In this document: positions 1 to 5,073 of the stretch, piece after piece
Layout: each line of letters begins with the position of its first letter
How positions within the stretch are numbered: position 1 is the stretch's first letter
Assembly (NCBI GenBank): GCA_013154135.1
Contig: JAADDB010000027.1
Span: 1-5,073, forward strand
Length of the DNA stretch: 5,073 nt
Source: Chloroflexota bacterium
GTDB lineage: Bacteria > Chloroflexota > Anaerolineae > JAADDB01
Reading direction: 5' to 3'
Made by a program: the position numbers and the translations under genes
The notes under the pieces: model-generated
Databases searched by the model: none
Told to the model about the DNA's origin: nothing
Seen by the model: only the letters and a program-made list of their open reading frames with translations

Positions 1-1
1 C

Positions 2-160
2 GGGCTTCGCCCGGCCGACACCCACCAAAAACTCTTTCTGTGCACGGGGCGAGAACGTCGGCACCTCGCGGAGGTGCGGACCCGTCCGCCGCCAAGGTGC
101 TGCCGGGTTTTGCCCGTTGATCAGGATGAATGATGTGAAGTCAATCAGCCTTGGAGGCAT
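2..160 (-). CDS. Possible partial minus-strand ORF of unknown function, runs off left edge
   Basis: An ATG on the minus strand at 160-158 opens 53 codons without a stop up to the window edge. The protein begins MPPRLIDFTSFILINGQNP and continues with a segment ending VGVGRAKP. Its amino-acid make-up is mixed rather than the Arg/Pro/Ala-rich pattern of most shadow frames, and about 70 percent of its third codon positions are G or C by hand count. Against it, the ribosome site is poor (a G run ending only a few bases before the ATG). Its start would also be only 30 nt from the start of the divergent nucleotidyltransferase gene, leaving no room for separate promoters, and the frame covers several hairpins. 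I do not recognise a family. It may be a real small gene, a gene fragment, or a chance frame inside a repeat. Confidence 0.22.
   Translation of the reverse strand, partial: MPPRLIDFTSFILINGQNPAAPWRRTGPHLREVPTFSPRAQKEFLVGVGRAKP
61..89. repeat. Two overlapping, mutually exclusive inverted repeats
   Basis: GCACCTC (61-67) pairs perfectly with GAGGTGC (71-77) across the loop GCG. GCGGA (76-80) pairs with TCCGC (85-89) across the loop CCCG. Because bases 76-77 belong to both stems, only one can form fully at a time. No run of T follows either stem on either strand, so neither looks like an intrinsic terminator. The arrangement could be part of an RNA leader or of a dispersed palindromic repeat. 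Confidence 0.6.
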
Positions 161-190
161 CTGCCCCCAGGGTGTGGAGGGGAGGTTGTG

Positions 191-988
191 ATGAGCGAAG
201 ACAAGCGGAATATCCCGGTCGTCATCCTCGCGGGAGGCCGGGGATATCGGTTGCGCGAGGAAACGGAATTCCGCCCTAAACCCATGGTCGAGATCGGCGG
301 CCGCCCTATCCTGTGGCACATCATGAAAATATACGCGCATTACGGCTTCACCAACTTCATCATCTGCCTGGGATACAAGGGCTACATGATCAAGGAGTAC
401 TTCCTGAACTACGAATACATGCACCGGGATTTCACCATCCGCCTGGGCCACCAGAACAGCGTAGTCCTGCACGACCATCACCCGGAGGAGGACTGGACCG
501 TCACCCTGGCCGACACGGGCCTGGAGACCAACACGGGCGGCCGGATCTACCGCATCCGGCGCTACATCCCCGGCGACACGTTCTTCATGACCTACGGGGA
601 CGGCGTAGCCGACATCAACATCGACGAACTGTTGGCCTATCACCGGGCCAAAGGCCGGATCGCCACCCTCACCGGCGTGCGGCCTTATTCCCGGTTCGGC
701 GTGGTCGAACGCACCGAGGATGGGCTGGTCAAACAATTCCGGGAAAAGCCCCAGCTGGATGGGCTGGTCAGCGGCGGATTCTTCGTCTTCAACACCCGAG
801 TGTTCGACTACCTGGACGAAAACGTGGTCCTGGAGCGGGAGCCCCTGCGCCGTTTGGCCCAGGACCGGGAATTGGCCATCTACGAACACAAGGGCTTCTG
901 GAAGAGCATGGACACCTACCGGGATTGGTTGGAATTCAACCGCATGTGGGAAACAGGGGACACCCCCTGGAAAGTGTGGGAGAAATGA
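191..988 (+). CDS. rfbF: Glucose-1-phosphate cytidylyltransferase-like sugar nucleotidyltransferase
   Basis: A 265-residue cytoplasmic enzyme expected to join CTP and glucose 1-phosphate into CDP-glucose and pyrophosphate, the first step towards CDP-linked deoxysugars of surface polysaccharides. The length matches the family (about 257 residues). Visible motifs are the N-terminal nucleotide-binding loop LAGGRGYRL (13-21), PKPMVEIGG (29-37), PILWHIMKIY (39-48), LGYKGYMIKEY (60-70), the metal-binding TYGDG (134-138), EKP (185-187), GGFFVF (195-200) and GFWKSMDT (235-242). The end APWKVW-type motif appears as TPWKVW (258-263). The loop has Tyr19 where the family normally has Thr (GTRL). I chose ATG 191 over the in-frame GTG at 188 because GGAGG at 181-185 lies 5 nt from the ATG but only 2 nt from the GTG. 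The sugar specificity could differ: related enzymes of this subfamily are annotated only as sugar nucleotidyltransferases, and no CDP-glucose 4,6-dehydratase gene is visible nearby. Confidence 0.88.
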   Translation: MSEDKRNIPVVILAGGRGYRLREETEFRPKPMVEIGGRPILWHIMKIYAHYGFTNFIICLGYKGYMIKEYFLNYEYMHRDFTIRLGHQNSVVLHDHHPEEDWTVTLADTGLETNTGGRIYRIRRYIPGDTFFMTYGDGVADINIDELLAYHRAKGRIATLTGVRPYSRFGVVERTEDGLVKQFREKPQLDGLVSGGFFVFNTRVFDYLDENVVLEREPLRRLAQDRELAIYEHKGFWKSMDTYRDWLEFNRMWETGDTPWKVWEK

Positions 989-989
989 G

Positions 990-1859
990 ATGAACGTCCG
1001 GAGCCTCTCCGTTTCCCTGGCCCAAATTGCACCGGTGCTGGGCAATGTGCGTCGGAATCTGGAAAAACACTTGGACTGGATCGAGGAAAGCGCGCGGGAT
1101 AGCGACCTCATCGTCTTCCCCGAACTTTCCCTGACGGGCTACACCCTATGGGACTTGGTGCCCGATGTGGCCATTCATCCCCACGATCCGGACGACCCGG
1201 TAATGGGTGCCTTACGTCGGGCCAGCCAACAGCACCACATCGACGTGGTGGTCGGGTTCGTGGAGGAGGATGAACGCCACCGCTTCTACATCGCGTCCGC
1301 GTACGTGCACGACGGCCAGATCCTGCACATCCACAGAAAAGTCTACCTGCCCACGTACGGGCTCTTTCAAGAGGGACGGGACTTCGCGCGAGGGGACCGG
1401 GTGCGGGCCTTTGACGCGCCGTGGGCGCGTACCGGCATCCTCATCTGCGAGGATTTCTGGCACGCAAGTCCGCCCTACCTCCTCTGGCTGGACGGCGCGG
1501 ATGTCCTCATCCACCACTCGGCCAGCCCCGGACGGGGATTGACGGGGAAGGGGAAGTTGGACAGCAGCCGCTTCGTGGAGGAGGTGAACCAGACCTACGC
1601 GGCCCTGTTCACCACCTTTGTCCTCCACTGCAACCGGGCCGGCATTGAGGACGGCATCAACTTCTGGGGAGGATCTGCCATCTACGGCCCTGACGGATCC
1701 CTCATCGCCCAGGCCCCCTATTTCCAGGAACATCGCCTGCACGCGGTGCTGGACCTGCGAGAGCTGCGACGGGTCCGGGAACGCCTCCCCTTGCTCCGGG
1801 ACGAACGGGTGGAACTCACGCTGCGAGAATTGCAGCGCATTAGAGAAAAAGAAAATTAA
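990..1859 (+). CDS. Nitrilase/carbon-nitrogen hydrolase, NAD-synthetase-glutaminase type
   Basis: A 289-residue single-domain member of the carbon-nitrogen hydrolase superfamily, probably a cytoplasmic amidase or glutaminase. The Glu-Lys-Cys triad is visible: Glu45 in VFPELSLTGY (42-51), Lys117 in HRKVYLPTYG (115-124) and Cys153 in ILICEDFW (150-157). A second conserved acid, Glu128, lies in LFQEGRDF. WGGSAIYGPDG (226-236) is the usual C-terminal signature. The FPELxLTGY, LPxYGxFxExRxF and LICEDxW wording resembles the glutaminase domain of glutamine-dependent NAD synthetase, but no synthetase domain follows. It may supply ammonia to a separately encoded NadE or hydrolyse another amide. ATG 990 is preceded by GGGAG at 978-982 (7 nt spacing) and starts 1 nt after the previous stop, suggesting translational coupling. 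The open frame extends upstream to 720, but that part is a shadow of the nucleotidyltransferase gene. Confidence 0.87.
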   Translation: MNVRSLSVSLAQIAPVLGNVRRNLEKHLDWIEESARDSDLIVFPELSLTGYTLWDLVPDVAIHPHDPDDPVMGALRRASQQHHIDVVVGFVEEDERHRFYIASAYVHDGQILHIHRKVYLPTYGLFQEGRDFARGDRVRAFDAPWARTGILICEDFWHASPPYLLWLDGADVLIHHSASPGRGLTGKGKLDSSRFVEEVNQTYAALFTTFVLHCNRAGIEDGINFWGGSAIYGPDGSLIAQAPYFQEHRLHAVLDLRELRRVRERLPLLRDERVELTLRELQRIREKEN

Positions 1860-1881
1860 CGAGTAAAAGGAGTCGTCACCT

Positions 1882-1992
1882 ATGAACAGCTTGGATCCAG
1901 CCGTCATTGCCATATCTGTCGCCATCATCGTGGTCATTGTCCTGGTCGTGGTGTTAGCCGTCACCTTTGGGGTGATCTTCGGAGGAGAGTGA
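1882..1992 (+). CDS. 36-residue single-span membrane protein, unknown function
   Basis: A small gene likely to be missed by length cut-offs. The ATG at 1882 is preceded by AAGGAG at 1867-1872 with a 9-nt spacing, one of the best ribosome sites in the window, within an A-rich stretch (1843-1869). The product has a short polar start (MNSLDPA), one strongly hydrophobic segment from about Val8 to Phe33 rich in Val, Ile and Leu, and ends in Gly-Gly-Glu before TGA at 1990-1992. It has no Lys or Arg at all, so the positive-inside rule gives no orientation. There is no cleavage-site pattern after the hydrophobic part, so a membrane-anchored peptide is more likely than a secreted one. It sits 22 nt after the nitrilase stop and 6 nt before the phosphodiesterase start, in the same transcript. 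I recognise no family. It could anchor or regulate one of its soluble neighbours, which is inference. Confidence 0.72.
   Translation: MNSLDPAVIAISVAIIVVIVLVVVLAVTFGVIFGGE
1981..1989 (+). promoter_or_regulatory. Ribosome-binding site inside the small membrane gene
   Basis: GGAGGAGAG encodes the Gly-Gly-Glu end of the small membrane protein and at the same time is the only good Shine-Dalgarno sequence for the GTG start at 1999 (9 to 13 nt spacing depending on which part pairs with the 16S rRNA). The terminating ribosome on the small gene would cover this site, so translation of the phosphodiesterase may depend on translation of the small gene. Confidence 0.65.
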
Positions 1993-1998
1993 GGGCCT

Positions 1999-3606
1999 GT
2001 GACAGGACCACGTGTATGTATCATCGGCTGGGATGGGGCCGACTGGAGGATTCTGCATCCCCTGGTGGAGCGGGGGAAGTTGCCCCACCTGCGCGATCTC
2101 CTCGCGCGGGCACGGCGTGGCGTGCTCCTCTCCACCCTGCCTCCTGTCACCGCGCCTGCCTGGTCCACCTTCCTCACAGGGGTGAACCCCGGACGTCATG
2201 GGCTGTTCACCTGGCTGGGCCCCCTGAACGCCCGTCTGGAACGCCCCCTGTTGAACGCGAGCCACGTGCGCGCGCCCAGACTCTGGGACTGGCTGACCCA
2301 ACACGGCCGGCGCTCCCTCTTCCTTAACGTGCCCATGACTTACCCGCCCCCCGCGGACTTCAACGGCGTCCTTGTGGGGGGCATGTTGACGCCCGGCACC
2401 CACGTGGCCTTCACGTCGCCCCGGGAGGTGCGGGAGCGGCTCCTGGCTGCCATTCCCGATTACCAGGTGGACGTGGAAATGCAGTTCACCGAGCGGGATC
2501 GCACCTCCCCCGAGGGCATGCGAGCTCACCTGGACGAGGTGCGGCGTGCGGCCGAACAACGCGTCCAGGCCTGGCATCTCCTGTGGGAGGAATACGGCCC
2601 CTTCGACCTGGCCATGATCGTCTTCGAAGGGCCCGATCGCATTCAACACCCCCTGTACGCCTACGCGGTGGGCCAGCCACCCCCGCACCCAGACCCGGAT
2701 TGGGAAACCCGACGGGAGTGGGTGGAGGACACGTACGCGTTTTTGGACTCCCTCCTGGCCCCGGTGCTGAAAATGTGCGAGGACGCGCGGATCTTCTTCC
2801 TGTCCGACCACGGGTTCGGCCCGTTACAGTGGGAATTCTGCGCCAACGAATGGCTGGCCCAGCAGGGATGGTTACACTTCAAGGAGACGGCTCAGCTGTA
2901 CAGACCCTTACGTCCCCTGGCCCAAGTGCTCAAGCGATGGCTTCCCCCCAAGTGGTTCCAACAGGGCAAAGCCATGTTCACCGGACTCCGGGCCCTGGAT
3001 TGGGCCCGCACCTACGCCTACAGCGGCGGTCCCATGGAAGACGGCATTTGGCTGAACGTCCAAGGCCGTGAGCCCTTTGGCATCGTCCCTCCCGAACAGT
3101 ACGAATCCGTGCGCGACGCCATCATCTCCCAGCTCAAAGAAGTCCGCTTACCCGACGGTCGCCCCCTGTGCCGCGGTGTCCACCGCCGTGAGGACGTCTA
3201 CCACGGGGAATGGGTCCCCCACGCCGCGGACATCATCCTGGAATTGAACGAAGGTGTGCGCTTCACATCCCTGCGCCACCCTCAAGGGGGGATCTTCCGG
3301 GACGTGCTCCCCTGGGGGCAGGGAACCCACCGGCGTCAGGGAGTCGTAGCGGTTGCGGGAAACGGGGTGAAGGCCGGGGTATTCCCTTCCCCCCTGTACA
3401 TGGAGGACATGGCGCCCACCATCCTGGCCAGCATGAACCTGCCCATCCCCCTCGCCCACTTTGACGGTCGTGTCCTGCCCGATGTGGTGTCCAACTACCA
3501 AACAGGGACATCTGTTGAGGATACACCACGGCCCACAGTGGCGTATACAGAAGAGGAAGCGCGTTTCATCGAAGAACACTTGCGGTCTCTTGGGTACATC
3601 GAATGA
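1999..3606 (+). CDS. Alkaline-phosphatase-superfamily type I phosphodiesterase/nucleotide pyrophosphatase
   Basis: A 535-residue two-metal hydrolase of phosphate mono- or diesters. Ligand and nucleophile positions fit the superfamily: Asp12 in GWDGADW (10-16), the likely nucleophile Thr51 in PPVTAPAW (48-55) followed by TGVNPGRHG (60-68), Asp213 and His217 in PDRIQH (212-217), Asp270-His271 in LSDHGFG (268-274), and His444 in QGTH (441-444). MEDMAPTIL (468-476) is the usual late motif, and the protein ends in HLRSLGYIE, an ending I associate with this subfamily. There is no signal peptide, so it appears cytoplasmic, unlike classical periplasmic alkaline phosphatases. A roughly 60-residue stretch after the DHG motif (about 280-340) is rich in Trp, Arg and Leu and may form a substrate cap. 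The start is GTG 1999, since no in-frame ATG lies nearby and the catalytic Asp is already at residue 12. The substrate cannot be read from the sequence; nucleotide-sugars, phospholipid head groups and phosphoglycans are all candidates. Confidence 0.88.
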   Translation: MTGPRVCIIGWDGADWRILHPLVERGKLPHLRDLLARARRGVLLSTLPPVTAPAWSTFLTGVNPGRHGLFTWLGPLNARLERPLLNASHVRAPRLWDWLTQHGRRSLFLNVPMTYPPPADFNGVLVGGMLTPGTHVAFTSPREVRERLLAAIPDYQVDVEMQFTERDRTSPEGMRAHLDEVRRAAEQRVQAWHLLWEEYGPFDLAMIVFEGPDRIQHPLYAYAVGQPPPHPDPDWETRREWVEDTYAFLDSLLAPVLKMCEDARIFFLSDHGFGPLQWEFCANEWLAQQGWLHFKETAQLYRPLRPLAQVLKRWLPPKWFQQGKAMFTGLRALDWARTYAYSGGPMEDGIWLNVQGREPFGIVPPEQYESVRDAIISQLKEVRLPDGRPLCRGVHRREDVYHGEWVPHAADIILELNEGVRFTSLRHPQGGIFRDVLPWGQGTHRRQGVVAVAGNGVKAGVFPSPLYMEDMAPTILASMNLPIPLAHFDGRVLPDVVSNYQTGTSVEDTPRPTVAYTEEEARFIEEHLRSLGYIE

Positions 3607-4448
3607 AGGTCGTGACGTACAACATCCACTACTGGGCCGGTTTGAACGGCCAAATGAACTTAGACGCGGTGCGCCACATCCTGCGCGAGGTGGACGCGGA
3701 TGTCATCGGCTTGAACGAAGTCCTCCACCCCCTCATCACCCCGCGGGGCCATCGTTTCCCCCTGGTGGAACTGGCCAACAGCCTGGGGATGTACTGGGCC
3801 TTTGGCCCCAGCTTCGAACAGCGGGAGCACACCCGATTTTGGCCCGGGGTGTTGGGGAACGCGGTCCTCAGCCGCTATCCCATCCGCTACCAGCGGAACA
3901 TCCCCCTGCGCGAGGTCCCGACCCGGAAACCCCGCACCCTCTTCCACGTACGCCTGGACGTGGGAGGACACTTCCTCAGCGTGCTCATCACCCATCTGGA
4001 CCACCTACTGGCCTCGGTGCGCCGTGTCCAATTCGAAACCGTCCTCCGCCATCTCCAGCGGATTCACGAGCCCCACATGCTCATGGGGGACTTCAACACC
4101 CATACCCCAACCCGGTCCCGCTGGTGGAAAGGGGAATTGGTGATCCGACAGCTGCGACGCCTGGGGTATGTGGATGCGTTTGCCCGCGCGGGCCACGGCA
4201 AGGGCCATTCCTACCCTTCCCTCCTCCCCCTGGTCCGCCTGGACTACATCTGGATCCCAGAACAGTGGGCGTGGACGGTGACCAGGGCCCGAGTGGTGGA
4301 ACATGAGATGACCCGCCGGGCATCGGACCACCTCCCTGTGTGCGTGTTCTGGCATTGGGAGATGGTCCGGGAGCGACCACATCTCACCCCGGCCTACGCG
4401 GGGGCCGGGGACAGGGAAACTTCCTCCGCATCCACCGACTCATCCTGA
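3603..4448 (+). CDS. Endonuclease/exonuclease/phosphatase-family hydrolase
   Basis: A 281-residue metal-dependent phosphoesterase of the EEP (DNase I-like) fold, which includes nucleases, sphingomyelinases and inositol phosphatases. The full catalytic set is present: Asn7 in TYNIHY (5-10), Glu39 in GLNEV (36-40), His131 in LITHLDH (128-134), Asp163 and Asn165 in GDFNTH (162-167), Asp214 in RLDYIW (212-217) and Ser241-Asp242-His243-Leu-Pro at the end of the domain. GNAVLSRYPI (85-94) is also typical. No signal peptide is seen. Its ATG overlaps the stop of the preceding phosphodiesterase (ATGA at 3603-3606) and lacks a clear ribosome site of its own, so it is probably translated by re-initiation. 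After SDHLPV the protein carries about 35 extra residues, ending in a Ser/Thr-rich tail encoded within the 3' end of the opposing ftsH gene. A phosphodiesterase acting on a small molecule or lipid is more likely than a repair nuclease given its partner, but this is inference. Confidence 0.87.
   Translation: MKVVTYNIHYWAGLNGQMNLDAVRHILREVDADVIGLNEVLHPLITPRGHRFPLVELANSLGMYWAFGPSFEQREHTRFWPGVLGNAVLSRYPIRYQRNIPLREVPTRKPRTLFHVRLDVGGHFLSVLITHLDHLLASVRRVQFETVLRHLQRIHEPHMLMGDFNTHTPTRSRWWKGELVIRQLRRLGYVDAFARAGHGKGHSYPSLLPLVRLDYIWIPEQWAWTVTRARVVEHEMTRRASDHLPVCVFWHWEMVRERPHLTPAYAGAGDRETSSASTDSS
4387..4410. repeat. Perfect GC-rich inverted repeat in the convergent gene overlap
   Basis: CCCCGGCC (4387-4394) and GGCCGGGG (4403-4410) form a perfect 8-bp GC-only stem with an 8-nt loop. 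The left arm and loop include the ftsH stop codon (TAG on the minus strand at 4396-4394), and the whole repeat lies inside the last part of the plus-strand hydrolase gene. No T-rich run follows on either strand, so it is not a standard intrinsic terminator. It could still stabilise 3' ends or pause polymerase between the two opposing transcripts. Confidence 0.6.
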
Positions 4449-5073
4449 AAGAGGGCTTCGAACTCCTCCCGCTCCAGGGTTTCCTTTTCAATGAGGAGTT
4501 GGGCAATCTGGTCCAGTTTGTGGCGGTAGCGGATGAGGATGTCCTTAGCCCGGGTATAGGCTTCGGTGATGATGCGCTGGATCTCCTCGTCGATCATCTG
4601 GGCCACTTCTTCGCTGTAGTTGCGCTGTTCCCCAATTTCCTTGCCCAAGAAGATGAGCTCATCCCGCTTGCCAAAGACCATGGGCCCCAATTTCTTGCTC
4701 ATGCCGTACCGGGTGACCATGGCCCGGGCCATGCGGGTGGCATGTTCCAGGTCACTGGCCGCGCCGTCCGTCATGTCACCGAAGACCACTTCTTCCGCGG
4801 CGCGTCCCCCGAGGGCCACGGTGATCCGGTCCATGAATTCCGATTCTCGCATGAACATCCGGTCCTCTTCGGGCAGGGAGAGGACGTAGCCCCCCGCTTG
4901 CCCGCGCGGGATGATGGAGATCTTGTGGACCGGCGGCGCGTGTTCGCAGATATGGGTGACTACCGCGTGGCCGGCCTCGTGATAGGCGACGATGCGCTTT
5001 TCCTCGGGGCTGATGACCCGGCTGCGGCGTTCGGGGCCCAGCGCCACCCGCTCGATGGCCTCGGTGAACTCGT
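4394..5073 (-). CDS. ftsH: ATP-dependent zinc metalloprotease FtsH, C-terminal part
   Basis: The C-terminal 225 codons of FtsH, the membrane-anchored AAA+ protease that degrades misfolded membrane proteins and regulatory proteins. The frame is open to the right edge, beginning mid-gene with EFTEAIERV; the GTG at 5047-5045 is an internal Val codon, not a start. The M41 peptidase domain is complete: the zinc site HEAGH maps to 4981-4967, and the third zinc ligand is probably the Asp of AASDLEHAT (visible residue 107). The conserved VHKISIIPRG and ALGGRAAEE segments are present. The helical end resembles that of bacterial FtsH, with KETLEREEFEAL followed by a short acidic tail. The N-terminal membrane spans and the AAA+ ATPase domain lie outside the window. 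The gene converges with the plus-strand run and overlaps the last 55 bp of the hydrolase gene. It is most likely a housekeeping gene unrelated to the facing genes. Confidence 0.97.
   Translation of the reverse strand, partial: EFTEAIERVALGPERRSRVISPEEKRIVAYHEAGHAVVTHICEHAPPVHKISIIPRGQAGGYVLSLPEEDRMFMRESEFMDRITVALGGRAAEEVVFGDMTDGAASDLEHATRMARAMVTRYGMSKKLGPMVFGKRDELIFLGKEIGEQRNYSEEVAQMIDEEIQRIITEAYTRAKDILIRYRHKLDQIAQLLIEKETLEREEFEALFQDESVDAEEVSLSPAPA

Larger units (their letters stand above)
1..190. other. Hairpin-rich leader or intergenic stretch before the five-gene run
   Basis: No gene can be called securely here. Several inverted repeats lie close together: CGGGC/GCCCG at 1-13 with a 3-nt loop; a perfect 7-bp stem at 61-77 (loop GCG); a 5-bp stem at 76-89 (loop CCCG) that shares two bases with the previous one, so the two are mutually exclusive; a 4-bp CGGG/CCCG stem at 104-116; and an imperfect stem at about 149-171 just before the ribosome site of the next gene. 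Plus-strand frame 3 stays open from 3 to a TGA at 189-191, and a minus-strand frame is also open, so coding evidence is ambiguous. The stretch must contain, or lie just downstream of, the promoter for the plus-strand genes, but no convincing -35/-10 pair is visible. It could be a structured 5' leader, the end of an upstream element, or a copy of a dispersed repeat. Confidence 0.5.

Noticed and set aside
117..145. TTGATC, 17 nt, GTCAAT as a sigma-70-type promoter
   Set aside because: The spacing is right, but the -10 box matches the consensus at only three of six bases. Such pairs occur often by chance.
188..190. GTG as start of the nucleotidyltransferase
   Set aside because: It is only 2 nt from the nearest GGAGG; the ATG directly after it has a better spacing. 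A start at the GTG would add just one residue.
720..989. Upstream extension of the nitrilase frame
   Set aside because: The added 90 residues are Trp/Ser/Arg-rich shadow of the nucleotidyltransferase gene. The family fold starts at the ATG at 990, which has a ribosome site at the right distance.
1212..2177. Long minus-strand open frame of 321 codons
   Set aside because: It lies opposite the nitrilase, the small gene and the phosphodiesterase start, all of which have catalytic motifs or strong start signals. Its product is low-complexity and matches nothing I recognise.
1954..2811. Minus-strand open frame of 285 codons
   Set aside because: It is antisense to the metal-binding part of the AlkP-superfamily gene; the product is Gly/His/Val-rich without family motifs, as expected of a GC-rich shadow frame.
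3461..4306. Plus-strand open frame of 281 codons spanning the phosphodiesterase-hydrolase junction
   Set aside because: It is Pro/Gly/Arg-rich, out of frame with two genes that have complete active sites, and crosses their stop-start junction.
4387..4410. Intrinsic terminator for the two convergent transcripts
   Set aside because: The stem is strong, but no run of T follows on either strand, so it was listed only as an inverted repeat.
1..5073. CRISPR arrays, tRNA or rRNA genes, insertion sequences and phage-type genes
   Set aside because: I saw no regularly spaced direct repeats, no tRNA-like or rRNA sequence, and no transposase or integrase motifs on either strand.

Overview
The window is GC-rich (visibly around 60 percent or more) and densely coded. 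It reads as bacterial chromosome. The C-terminal part of FtsH carries a region around residues 141-155 of the visible part (IFLGKEIGEQRNYSEE) that I associate with FtsH of Chloroflexota, and the whole style (GC-rich genes, GTG start, strong purine-rich ribosome sites, short gaps) fits a member of the Anaerolineae or a related thermophilic lineage. That assignment is an impression from the sequence, not a search result.

Layout. Positions 1-190 are a structured, hairpin-rich stretch without a secure gene. It also contains a 53-codon minus-strand reading frame that starts at 160 and runs off the left edge. Positions 191-3606 and onward to 4448 form one plus-strand run of five closely packed genes. 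They are: a glucose-1-phosphate cytidylyltransferase-like sugar nucleotidyltransferase (191-988); a stand-alone nitrilase-type amidohydrolase (990-1859, 1 nt gap); a 36-codon single-span membrane protein that is easily missed by annotation (1882-1992); an alkaline-phosphatase-superfamily phosphodiesterase (1999-3606, GTG start, 6 nt gap); and an endonuclease/exonuclease/phosphatase-family phosphodiesterase (3603-4448, ATGA overlap). Facing them on the minus strand is the C-terminal 225 codons of FtsH (4394 to the right edge). The two convergent reading frames overlap by 55 bp, and a perfect GC-rich inverted repeat lies at the FtsH stop codon.

How the genes may work together. The spacing and overlaps indicate one co-transcribed and partly translationally coupled unit. 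The first gene makes an activated sugar (CDP-glucose or a relative), the second probably releases ammonia or hydrolyses an amide, and the last two both cleave phosphate esters or phosphodiesters. None of the soluble proteins shows a signal peptide, so the small membrane protein is the only membrane element of the group. A pathway for a cell-envelope phosphoglycan or lipid head group is conceivable, but this is inference. A looser grouping of housekeeping genes is equally possible. FtsH, an ATP-dependent membrane zinc protease, belongs to a separate transcript.
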